Source: JAKEHA01 sp035687255 (lineage in GTDB: Bacteria > Krumholzibacteriota > Krumholzibacteriia > WVZY01 > JAKEHA01). From it: a stretch of DNA of 17,612 bases. Position 1 is the first letter of the stretch, and each line of letters starts with the position of its first letter. Where the stretch lies: assembly GCA_035687255.1 (NCBI GenBank), contig DASRYI010000241.1, positions 1 through 17,612 on the forward strand, in the 5' to 3' direction. The notes beneath the pieces were generated by a model. The model was given only the letters and a program-made list of their open reading frames with translations, was not told the DNA's origin and made no database searches. The position numbers were made by a program, and so were the translations under genes. Of this stretch, positions 1-6,336 are shown piece by piece.

Positions 1-1139
1 TGCCACGGCAGGTAATCGACGAGCTGCGCGTCAACGCCCACCAGAAGGACTACCTCCCCGTGCGCGGCCTGCCGGCGCTGCGCGAAGCGGTCGCGGAATA
101 CAACATCCGCACGCAGGGAGTGCCGCGCACTGCGGACGACATTCTGATCGGCCCGGGTTCCAAGGAAATGATGTTCATCCTCCAGATGGTCTACTATGGA
201 GAGATCATCATCCCGAGTCCGGCGTGGGTTTCATACGCACCACAGGCGCGCATTGCCGGCCGGCAAATTCTCTGGATCCATACACGCTACGAGAACGGGT
301 GGCGTGTGACGCCGGACGAGCTCGAGGCGGTGTGCCGGGAGGACCCCGACAAGCCGCGCATCCTCATCCTCAACTACCCCGGCAATCCCACCGGCGGAAC
401 TTACTCGATGGAGGAACTGCAGGCGCTCGCCGAGGTGGCGCACAACTACCGCGTGGTGGTTCTGTCGGATGAGATCTACGGCGAGCTTCACTTCGCCGGC
501 CAGCACGTCTCCATCGCGCGCTTCTACCCTGAAGGCACGATCATTTCGAGCGGCCTCTCCAAGTGGTGCGGCGCCGGAGGATGGCGGCTCGGCACGTTCT
601 CGTTTCCCGCCACCATGGACTGGCTGCTGGACGCGATGGCGACGGTGGCCAGCGAGACCTACACCTCGACATCCACGCCCATCCAGTACGCGGCGGTGCG
701 GGCGTTTCGCGGCAGTGGCAGTCTGGAACGATACCTGTGGCTCGCGCGCCGAATTCTGGGAGCACTCGGATCCTGGTGCGCGACGCGGCTCGAGGCGTGC
801 GGCGCGCGCGTCCTGCACCCATCCGGGGCCTTCTATCTGTTTCCCGATTTTTCCCCGCTGGAAGACAAGCTCCACCGCCGCGGCATCGTCACCAGTCGCG
901 TTCTCTGCGAGAGTCTGCTCGAGGAAACGGGAGTGGCCACGCTGCCGGGGAGCGAATTCGGGCGATCAACCTTCGAAATGACGGTTCGCATCTCGCTGGT
1001 CGATTTTGACGGCGCCCGCGCCATGGCCGGACTGGAGACCATGGCGCGCGATGCACCCGTCACCGAGGAGTTTCTGCGCACCCACTGCGATCACACCATG
1101 CGCGCCGTGGAGCTGATGGCCGACTGGGTGGCGCAATGA
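1..1139 (+). CDS. Class I/II PLP-dependent aminotransferase, 5'-truncated by window edge
   Basis: This is a fold-type I pyridoxal-phosphate enzyme that probably transfers an amino group between an amino acid and a 2-oxo acid in the cytoplasm. The frame is open from base 3, reading PRQVIDELRVN before the GTG at 60, so the N-terminus lies outside the window and that GTG is internal. Counting from the GTG, visible motifs are NYPGNPTGG (about 105-113, cofactor pocket), SDEIY (136-140, with the Asp that contacts the pyridine nitrogen), SGLSKWCGAGGWRLG with the Schiff-base Lys at 168, and Arg176 in the GWRLG motif. The gene ends with TGA just before the arsR promoter, and nothing links it functionally to the ars genes. 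The family is clear. The substrate is not, and it could be an aspartate-, alanine- or aromatic-type enzyme. Confidence 0.9.
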   Translation, partial: PRQVIDELRVNAHQKDYLPVRGLPALREAVAEYNIRTQGVPRTADDILIGPGSKEMMFILQMVYYGEIIIPSPAWVSYAPQARIAGRQILWIHTRYENGWRVTPDELEAVCREDPDKPRILILNYPGNPTGGTYSMEELQALAEVAHNYRVVVLSDEIYGELHFAGQHVSIARFYPEGTIISSGLSKWCGAGGWRLGTFSFPATMDWLLDAMATVASETYTSTSTPIQYAAVRAFRGSGSLERYLWLARRILGALGSWCATRLEACGARVLHPSGAFYLFPDFSPLEDKLHRRGIVTSRVLCESLLEETGVATLPGSEFGRSTFEMTVRISLVDFDGARAMAGLETMARDAPVTEEFLRTHCDHTMRAVELMADWVAQ

Positions 1140-1166
1140 CAACCATCCACGAAAAAAATTGCCCGC

Positions 1167-1195
1167 TTGACGGCTTGGCGATTTGGCCATATTAT
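1167..1195 (+). promoter_or_regulatory. Sigma-70-like promoter of arsR
   Basis: TTGACG at 1167-1172 and TATTAT at 1190-1195 are separated by exactly 17 bases. Transcription would begin near 1202. The spacer holds the palindrome at 1175-1190, so repressor binding would block polymerase. This is a motif-based call only. Confidence 0.65.
1175..1190. promoter_or_regulatory. Probable ArsR operator 1
   Basis: TTGGCGATTTGGCCAT contains the perfect inverted repeat TGGC-N6-GCCA and lies between the -35 and -10 elements of the arsR promoter. A copy differing at only two of 16 bases is found at 1536-1551, before the permease gene. ArsR/SmtB dimers bind short palindromes of this kind over their own promoters. 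Assigning the site to this ArsR is inference. Confidence 0.6.
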
Positions 1196-1226
1196 ACTGA
1201 GCATGAAAGTCGCCGAGGGAACGTCC

Positions 1227-1508
1227 ATGGCTCTCTTCAAGTCGCAGGCACGCGTGCTGAAAGCGCTCGCCAATCCGGCGCGGTTGATGATCGTTGATCG
1301 CCTGAGCCGGGGTGAATGCAGTTCGGGAGAGCTGACCCGGCTGGTGGGTCTCGACCAGACGACCGTATCCAAGCACCTGGCAGTGTTGCGCTCGCACGGA
1401 ATTGTCGACGACCGCCGCGAGGGCAGCGTTGTGTACTACCGTCTCGTGACTCCCTGCGTCACCAACTTCTTCTCGTGCGTGACGCAGGTGTTGAAGGAGA
1501 CGCGGTGA
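1227..1508 (+). CDS. arsR: ArsR/SmtB-family winged-helix repressor
   Basis: This is a 93-residue metalloregulatory repressor that would bind the two nearby palindromes and release them when it senses arsenic(III) or an organoarsenical. The winged helix is typical: KALANPARLMIVDRL (about 12-26), the recognition helix region LDQTTVSKHLAVLRSHGIV (42-60) and the wing DDRREGSVVYYRL (61-73). Cysteines 31, 77 and 84 are candidate ligands; no classic CVC pair is present. I chose ATG 1227 because GAGGGA (1215-1220) sits 6 bases before it. The longer frame from TTG 1167 would begin inside the promoter's -35 element. ATG 1203 is possible only as a nearly leaderless start. It is first in the ars cluster. 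The exact inducer cannot be read from the sequence. Confidence 0.9.
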   Translation: MALFKSQARVLKALANPARLMIVDRLSRGECSSGELTRLVGLDQTTVSKHLAVLRSHGIVDDRREGSVVYYRLVTPCVTNFFSCVTQVLKETR

Positions 1509-1535
1509 CACGTGCCCTTTTTATTTAGGTTCATA

Positions 1536-1551
1536 TTGCCGATTTGGCCAA
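1536..1551. promoter_or_regulatory. Probable ArsR operator 2, before the permease gene
   Basis: TTGCCGATTTGGCCAA matches the site at 1175-1190 at 14 of 16 bases and keeps the near-palindromic TTGSC-GATTTG-GCCA layout. It lies in the 71-base gap between arsR and the permease ATG at 1580. I found no convincing -35/-10 pair here (CATATT at 1532-1537 is a weak -10 candidate). The site may control a secondary promoter or act as an auxiliary operator. Confidence 0.55.
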
Positions 1552-1579
1552 GTCACCAAACGCGGAGAGGCGCGGTGCG

Positions 1580-2749
1580 ATGAAGGAGCGAACGAAATTC
1601 TCACTGATCGCGGCCGTTTTCCTGGCCGCCCGCTTTCTTCCTCTCGATCATGCGCGCGTCCGTGGCGGGCTCTTCGAGGCGTTCGCCATGCTTCACGAGT
1701 ACGCGCGCGATCACGTGCTCCTCTGCCTGGTGCCGGCCTTCTTCATCGCCGGGGCCATCAGCGTGTTCGTCAGTCAGGCGTCGGTGATGAAGTACCTCGG
1801 TGCGCGGGCATCGAAGTGGGTGGCCTACCCCGTGGCCGCCGTCTCGGGAACGATCCTCGCCGTGTGCTCGTGCACGGTGCTTCCGCTCTTCGCCGGCATC
1901 CACAAACGCGGCGCGGGACTCGGTCCGGCGACCGCATTCCTCTACTCGGGACCCGCCATCAACGTGCTCGCCATCATTCTCACCGCGCGCGTGCTCGGAC
2001 TCGAACTTGGCATCGCGCGCGCGGTGGGGGCGGTGTCATTCGCCGTCATTATAGGTCTGCTCATGCATTTGATCTTCGGGCGCGAGGAGCGCGAGCGCGC
2101 CGCGGCGGTCGCAGTCGTCCCGGATCCGGCGGCGCCCGGCCGGCGATTGTGGCAGGAGGGCGTGTACTTCGCGGGCATGCTCGGCGTGCTCATCTTTGCG
2201 AACTGGGGAAAACCGGTGGATGGCGACGGTGTGATGTGGGCGGCGGTGTTTCAGGGCAAGTGGGTGATCTCGGCGGTTTTTCTCTCCGTCGTCGTTCTCG
2301 CCGTCGCTCGTTGGTTTCGGCGCGACGAACTGGGCGAATGGCTCGATTCCACGTGGGGATTTGCGAAACAGATTCTCCCCCTGCTCCTGGCCGGTGTGCT
2401 GGTCGCCGGCTTCCTGCTCGGACGCCCCGGGCACGAGGCCGTCATTCCCTCGCGCTGGGTCGAACAGCTCGTCGGTGGCAACAGCCTCTTCGCCAATCTC
2501 TTCGCGTCGGTGTCCGGTGCGTTGATGTACTTCGCCACCCTCACCGAGGTGCCGATCCTGCAGGGTCTGATGGGCGCGGGCATGGGCAAAGGGCCCGCCC
2601 TCGCCCTGCTGCTGGCCGGACCGGCGTTGTCACTCCCCAACATGCTCGTTATCCGCAGCGTTCTCGGAACGCGCCAGACCATCACCTATGTGGCTCTCGT
2701 CGTCGTGCTTTCGACGGCGGCGGGTCTGTTCTACGGATCGATTCACTGA
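1580..2749 (+). CDS. arsP: ArsP/COG0701-type permease, probable organoarsenical efflux
   Basis: This 389-residue inner-membrane permease belongs to the PF03773 (ArsP_1) family, whose characterised members export trivalent organoarsenicals such as methylarsenite. It has many hydrophobic segments and two related halves. The first half carries AVCSCTVLPLFAGIHKRGAG (about 94-113, Cys96 and Cys98) followed by FLYSGPAINVLAI (120-132). The second half carries the matching segment LLLAGPALSLPNMLVI near the C-terminus. A hydrophilic loop of roughly 25 residues with the charged run GREERERAA separates them. ATG 1580 is preferred because GGAGAGG (1564-1570) is 9 bases upstream. The frame also opens at TTG 1544, but that codon lies inside the second operator palindrome. 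Its position behind an ArsR repressor and before ArsF/ArsG-like genes supports an arsenical substrate; another thiol-reactive substrate is possible. Confidence 0.8.
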   Translation: MKERTKFSLIAAVFLAARFLPLDHARVRGGLFEAFAMLHEYARDHVLLCLVPAFFIAGAISVFVSQASVMKYLGARASKWVAYPVAAVSGTILAVCSCTVLPLFAGIHKRGAGLGPATAFLYSGPAINVLAIILTARVLGLELGIARAVGAVSFAVIIGLLMHLIFGREERERAAAVAVVPDPAAPGRRLWQEGVYFAGMLGVLIFANWGKPVDGDGVMWAAVFQGKWVISAVFLSVVVLAVARWFRRDELGEWLDSTWGFAKQILPLLLAGVLVAGFLLGRPGHEAVIPSRWVEQLVGGNSLFANLFASVSGALMYFATLTEVPILQGLMGAGMGKGPALALLLAGPALSLPNMLVIRSVLGTRQTITYVALVVVLSTAAGLFYGSIH

Positions 2750-2763
2750 TTCAGGAGGAACTC

Positions 2764-2997
2764 ATGTCCAGAATTCAGATACTCGGCCCCGGTTGTCAGA
2801 AGTGCCAGGCGCTCTATGAGAGAACCCGGCAGGCGGCGCGTGAAATGGGCATCGACTGCGAGATCGAAAAGGTCACCGACATCGATCAGATGCTGAGCTT
2901 CGGCATCATGTCGACGCCGGCGCTCGTGGTCGACGGCACCGTCAAGGTATTCGGTCATGTTCCCAGCGTTGCGAACATCAAGGCGATGCTCTCATGA
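2764..2997 (+). CDS. Small thioredoxin-like protein with CxxC (ArsE-like position)
   Basis: This 77-residue cytoplasmic protein has a minimal thioredoxin fold and resembles the redox-active disulfide protein 2 family. The active site is GPGCQKCQAL (Cys11 and Cys14). The cis-proline loop is MSTPALVVDG (about 49-58), followed by KVFGHVPSVANIKAML, typical of the family's last helix. There is no signal peptide. A strong AGGAGG (2753-2758) precedes ATG 2764. The stop overlaps the next start as ATGA (2994-2997), so translation is probably coupled. In known arsEFG-type clusters a protein of this class sits beside ArsF and ArsG. I infer that it supplies electrons to the following membrane proteins or reduces the arsenical. 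It could instead be a general thiol carrier for the permease. Confidence 0.82.
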   Translation: MSRIQILGPGCQKCQALYERTRQAAREMGIDCEIEKVTDIDQMLSFGIMSTPALVVDGTVKVFGHVPSVANIKAMLS

Positions 2998-3464
2998 CAT
3001 CATCCACGTTCGCCGCCGTGGTCGTCCTCGTCGCCGGTGGAACGTTGATCGGGAGCATGACGACCAACTCACATTCGCAGCCAGCGCCGGAGGATTCCGT
3101 CACCATGACAAAGGAATCGCCCGCCGTGCCCGCGCGAGTCATTGCATACTACTTCCACACCAACTATCGCTGTGTTTCCTGCCGCAACATCGAGCAATAC
3201 ACGCACGAGGCGATCGAGTCCGGGTTTCCTGCCGATCTCGAAGACGGCCATCTGGTATGGCGGGTGGTCAACGTCGAGGAGAAAGGCAATGAGCATTTCG
3301 TAAAGGACTACAAGCTGTTTACGAAATCCGTGGTGCTGGTCGACGAACGAACGGGAGAATGGAAGAATCTTCCGAAAGTGTGGGAGCTCCTCGGTGACCC
3401 GAACAAATTCATCCGCTACATACAGAACGAGACCCAGGACTTCATCAAGGGGCACCAGTCGTGA
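2994..3464 (+). CDS. arsF: ArsF-family membrane-anchored thioredoxin-fold protein
   Basis: This 156-residue protein has an N-terminal hydrophobic segment (about residues 5-21), which acts as a signal anchor or signal peptide and puts the rest outside the cytoplasm. The domain starts at VIAYYFHTNYRC and has the redox motif CVSC (Cys60 and Cys63), then RNIEQYTHEAI, the strand LVWRVVNVEE (87-96) and KSVVLVDE (111-118). It resembles the family named ArsF, described as a nitroreductase subunit acting on nitrophenyl arsenicals. No flavin or nitroreductase domain is visible here; the sequence itself shows only a thiol-redox domain. It overlaps the thioredoxin gene upstream (ATGA) and the next gene downstream (GTGA). 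I am confident of fold and location, less so of the reaction. Confidence 0.75.
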   Translation: MTSSTFAAVVVLVAGGTLIGSMTTNSHSQPAPEDSVTMTKESPAVPARVIAYYFHTNYRCVSCRNIEQYTHEAIESGFPADLEDGHLVWRVVNVEEKGNEHFVKDYKLFTKSVVLVDERTGEWKNLPKVWELLGDPNKFIRYIQNETQDFIKGHQS

Positions 3465-4159
3465 CCGAACTTGTGGCGGCCGTGGTTACGGCGCTGTGGC
3501 TGGGCATTCTCACCTCGATCAGCCCGTGTCCCCTGGCCTCGAACGTGGCCGCCATCTCGTTCGTGGGACGGAACGTGGTACGGCCCGGACGGGTGTTCAT
3601 CGCCGGGATGCTGTATTCGCTCGGCCGCGCCCTGACGTATGTCCTGGTCGGGGTGCTGGTCGTGACCAGCGTGCTCTCGCTGCCGAGTGTTTCGTTCTTT
3701 CTGCAACAGAGGATGAACCAGGTGCTCGGGCCGCTGTTGATCGTGGTCGGCATCGGAATTCTGGGATGGCATCGCCTGCCGGCCCCGACGTGGAGCTGGA
3801 CACAGGCCATGCAGCAACGGGCGGCGCGCGGCGGCGGCATGGCCGGCGCGGCGCTGCTCGGCATCGCGTTCGCGCTTTCTTTCTGTCCGGTATCGGCCGG
3901 CCTCTTCTTCGGCGCGCTCATTCCCCTCGCCGTCAGTTCCCAGTCGCGTGTGCTGCTACCCGCCGTCTACGGTGTGGGCACGGGCTTGCCCGTCGTCGCC
4001 TTCGCGCTGGTTCTGGCGCTGGGTTTCCGCTGGATAGGCCGCGCTTTCGGAGTGCTCACGAGAATCGAGCGTGCGGCACGGCCGGTGACGGGCGCGGTCT
4101 TCATCATTGCCGGAATCTATCTCACGGCAACACACGTCTTCGGGCTGTCAGCCGGCTGA
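3461..4159 (+). CDS. arsG: CcdA/DsbD-like membrane protein, ArsG family
   Basis: This 232-residue integral membrane protein has about six hydrophobic segments and belongs to the CcdA/DsbD transmembrane superfamily. The two family cysteines are present: SPCPLASN (Cys23) and SFCPVSAG (Cys142), in the two halves of the protein where DsbD and CcdA carry the pair that moves electrons across the membrane. Relatives called ArsG are described as aromatic arsenical efflux permeases. The retained cysteine pair equally suggests disulfide electron transfer. The GTG start at 3461 overlaps the arsF stop (GTGA) and has AAGGGG (3447-3452) 8 bases upstream. It is the last gene of the operon. Confidence 0.78.
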   Translation: MTELVAAVVTALWLGILTSISPCPLASNVAAISFVGRNVVRPGRVFIAGMLYSLGRALTYVLVGVLVVTSVLSLPSVSFFLQQRMNQVLGPLLIVVGIGILGWHRLPAPTWSWTQAMQQRAARGGGMAGAALLGIAFALSFCPVSAGLFFGALIPLAVSSQSRVLLPAVYGVGTGLPVVAFALVLALGFRWIGRAFGVLTRIERAARPVTGAVFIIAGIYLTATHVFGLSAG

Positions 4160-4365
4160 GGGCACATGGCGCGTGCACGCGCTGGTCCATGAGCCCTGGC
4201 CCGGCCGCAATCACACAAGAACTCAAGTCGTTGCCGGGGACGCCGTACGCCCCATTTCTTGTGAGGGTATCTCCTGCGGAATGGGCCGCAGGTAAGCACC
4301 ACATCGGACCTGACGTTCAAACTCGAGCTGCAGCCGTGATACCCGTGACGTTCTTCTCCAAAGTC
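4160..4365. other. Intergenic region between ars and ace operons
   Basis: I see no gene here. A hairpin is possible just after arsG: ATGG (4166-4169) pairs with CCAT (4187-4190), and CGCG (4170-4173) pairs with CGCG (4178-4181) around a TGCA loop. It has no T-tract, so it is at best an atypical terminator. The segment GCGCGTGCACGCGC (4169-4182) is a perfect 14-bp palindrome. The remainder, up to the aceB promoter, has no recognisable feature. Confidence 0.5.
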
Positions 4366-4393
4366 TTGACCTTTTGTGTCGAGCGGTTACTAT
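4366..4393 (+). promoter_or_regulatory. Sigma-70-like promoter of aceBA
   Basis: TTGACC at 4366-4371 and TACTAT at 4388-4393 are separated by 16 bases. The start point would be near 4400, leaving a short leader of about 28 bases before aceB. The call rests on motif match and position. Confidence 0.6.
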
Positions 4394-4427
4394 CCGCACG
4401 TGCCCTCGTCAAGGGCGCGCCGCAATC

Positions 4428-6311
4428 ATGTCCGATCTACGCCTGCAATTTCGCCTCGGTGTGGAGGCCGCATACCCCGACGTGCTGACGCCGGAGGTGG
4501 AGGCCACCCTGGCGGCGCTCGCTCATTTCGACGCCGATCGTCGCGACGTGATGAAGAGTCGGCTCGAACGCCGGGCCGAGCGTGCGCGCAACCGAACACG
4601 GATCGACTTCCTTCCCGCCGACGGCCTGATCCCCCGGACCCGCATCATCGTGGCCGATGCGCGCGCGGGAAAATTCGTGGGAGGAGAAATTCCGCCGGAT
4701 CTTCAGCGCCAGTGGATTCAGGGCACCGGGCCTGGCGCCCGGCCGCATGAGCCGGCGGAGAAGAGTATTCGCAACGTGGCCTACGCGCTCCTCTCGGGTG
4801 CGGACGGGTGGATGTTCGACGGCGAAGACGCGATGGGACAGATCTCCACCATGTCGCTGGACAATCAGCGCAACCTCAAGCTCGCCATCGCGCATGACCC
4901 TCTCTTTCTAAAGGTGGCCGATGGCGTCGCCGGTGAGATGAACACGTGGGCCCGGCAGTTTTTCGGGCACGACATCATCGACGACTGGAAGCAGCAGCTC
5001 CGCTTCACCACCAAAATGTTCCGCCCGCGCGGCCTTCACCTCGACGATCGGCACGTCCGCTGCGCGGACGGCTCCGGCTTCTCCGCGTCCATCGTCGACA
5101 CGGTGCTCTACGTGGTCAACAACCACCGCGAACTCCGCAACGCCGGCGCTTCCATCGTGCTCTACCTGCCCAAGATCCAGACCGCCGAAGAGGCCGCCGT
5201 GTGGAACGCCATCCTGACGGCTCTGGAGAATCATGTGGGCCTTCCCGAGGGTGCGATCAAGGCGTACGTGCTCGTGGAACAGCTGGAGGCGAGCTTTCAA
5301 TTGATGGAGATACGGGCCGCACTCGGGGTGCATTTCGTCGGATACAACACCGGACGCTGGGATTACATCAACAGCGTGTCGGATGCGATGGCGTGGGATG
5401 CGACGTTCCACAACCCGAACATCGAGGACATCACGATGACGTACGGCTACATGCGCGTGTACGAAGACCGCGTGCGACGTGCGGTCAACACGCCCGACGC
5501 CAGGGGCCGCTACGCGCTATGGCAGGGTGGTATGGAGCCGAACATCCCCGTCGGATCTCCCCGCGGCGTCGAAAACGCGATGAAGAAGGCGGTCGCGGGC
5601 GGTGAACGCGAGCAGCGCGAAGGTGCCAGCGGCAAATGGGTGGCCCACTGGAAGATGGTGCACATCGTGCGCCCGGTGTGGGAAAGCGCGGGCGAAACCA
5701 ATCAACTCGGACGCAGGTTCCCTCCCCTGACGTACACGCGCGAAGACGCCGACAACCTGACCCTCCTCGAACCCGCGCCCCGAACCATCCGCGGCGCGCG
5801 CAACCTCCTGAGCGTTGCGCTCCAGTACGGCAATGCGTTCGGACAGGGGTTCCAGGCCGCGGCGCTCAAACCCGCCGACTTCTTCGGCAACGACGACATC
5901 CTCTATCTGATGGAGGACATGGCCACGGGCGAGATTCGGTTGAGCATCCTGTGGGAGTGGCTCCACAAGCACGCTCCCCTCACCGAGGACGACGCGGAGA
6001 CGGGCACAAAGGCCGGGGACACGCTCACACCCGCGCTTTTCCAACGCCTCCTCCGCGAGGAATACGAAAAGCTTCGCCGCGCGGGCAATCGCGACGTTCA
6101 CGATAATTCCAAGGACACGACCCTGCCCATTGCCGGCGAGATCGTCGCGGCGTACGTCACCGAGGATGTGAAAGCCCCCTGGTACATCGACCTGTTGAAC
6201 ATAAACCTGAACAACCACAATGCGGACATCGCGAAGCAGCGTATCCGCGCCTATCTGGACGCGTTCCGCACTCAGGGCACGCGCATCACGCAAAACATCG
6301 ACTTCGCCTGA
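4428..6311 (+). CDS. aceB: Malate synthase, long form of the A family
   Basis: This enzyme condenses glyoxylate with acetyl-CoA to give malate, the second step of the glyoxylate shunt. The family core is clear: MFRPRGLHLDDRH (197-209, with the active-site Arg of RPRG), SIVLYLPKIQTAEEAAVWNA (242-261), AYVLVEQLEASFQLMEIRAAL (279-299, metal-binding Glu284), VGYNTGRWDYINS (304-316, metal-binding Asp312) and ILYLMEDMATGEIRLSILWEWL (491-512), where Asp497 is the likely catalytic base. It is 627 residues, against about 530 for typical malate synthase A. The extra length includes the N-terminal part and a segment near GWMFDGEDAMGQISTMSLDN (128-147). ATG 4428 was chosen for its MSDLRLQFR N-terminus and distance from the promoter; the upstream TTG 4374 lies inside the promoter. 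The ribosome site (AAGGG 4411-4415) is weak. It is followed by aceA after 25 bases. Confidence 0.92.
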   Translation: MSDLRLQFRLGVEAAYPDVLTPEVEATLAALAHFDADRRDVMKSRLERRAERARNRTRIDFLPADGLIPRTRIIVADARAGKFVGGEIPPDLQRQWIQGTGPGARPHEPAEKSIRNVAYALLSGADGWMFDGEDAMGQISTMSLDNQRNLKLAIAHDPLFLKVADGVAGEMNTWARQFFGHDIIDDWKQQLRFTTKMFRPRGLHLDDRHVRCADGSGFSASIVDTVLYVVNNHRELRNAGASIVLYLPKIQTAEEAAVWNAILTALENHVGLPEGAIKAYVLVEQLEASFQLMEIRAALGVHFVGYNTGRWDYINSVSDAMAWDATFHNPNIEDITMTYGYMRVYEDRVRRAVNTPDARGRYALWQGGMEPNIPVGSPRGVENAMKKAVAGGEREQREGASGKWVAHWKMVHIVRPVWESAGETNQLGRRFPPLTYTREDADNLTLLEPAPRTIRGARNLLSVALQYGNAFGQGFQAAALKPADFFGNDDILYLMEDMATGEIRLSILWEWLHKHAPLTEDDAETGTKAGDTLTPALFQRLLREEYEKLRRAGNRDVHDNSKDTTLPIAGEIVAAYVTEDVKAPWYIDLLNINLNNHNADIAKQRIRAYLDAFRTQGTRITQNIDFA

Positions 6312-6336
6312 CCACTCCATGCCAAAGGACACAAGC

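Noticed and set aside
1816..2997. 393-codon + strand frame overlapping the permease and thioredoxin genes
   Set aside because: It is Arg-rich and lacks domains, lies out of frame with two well-supported proteins, and is open only because of high GC.
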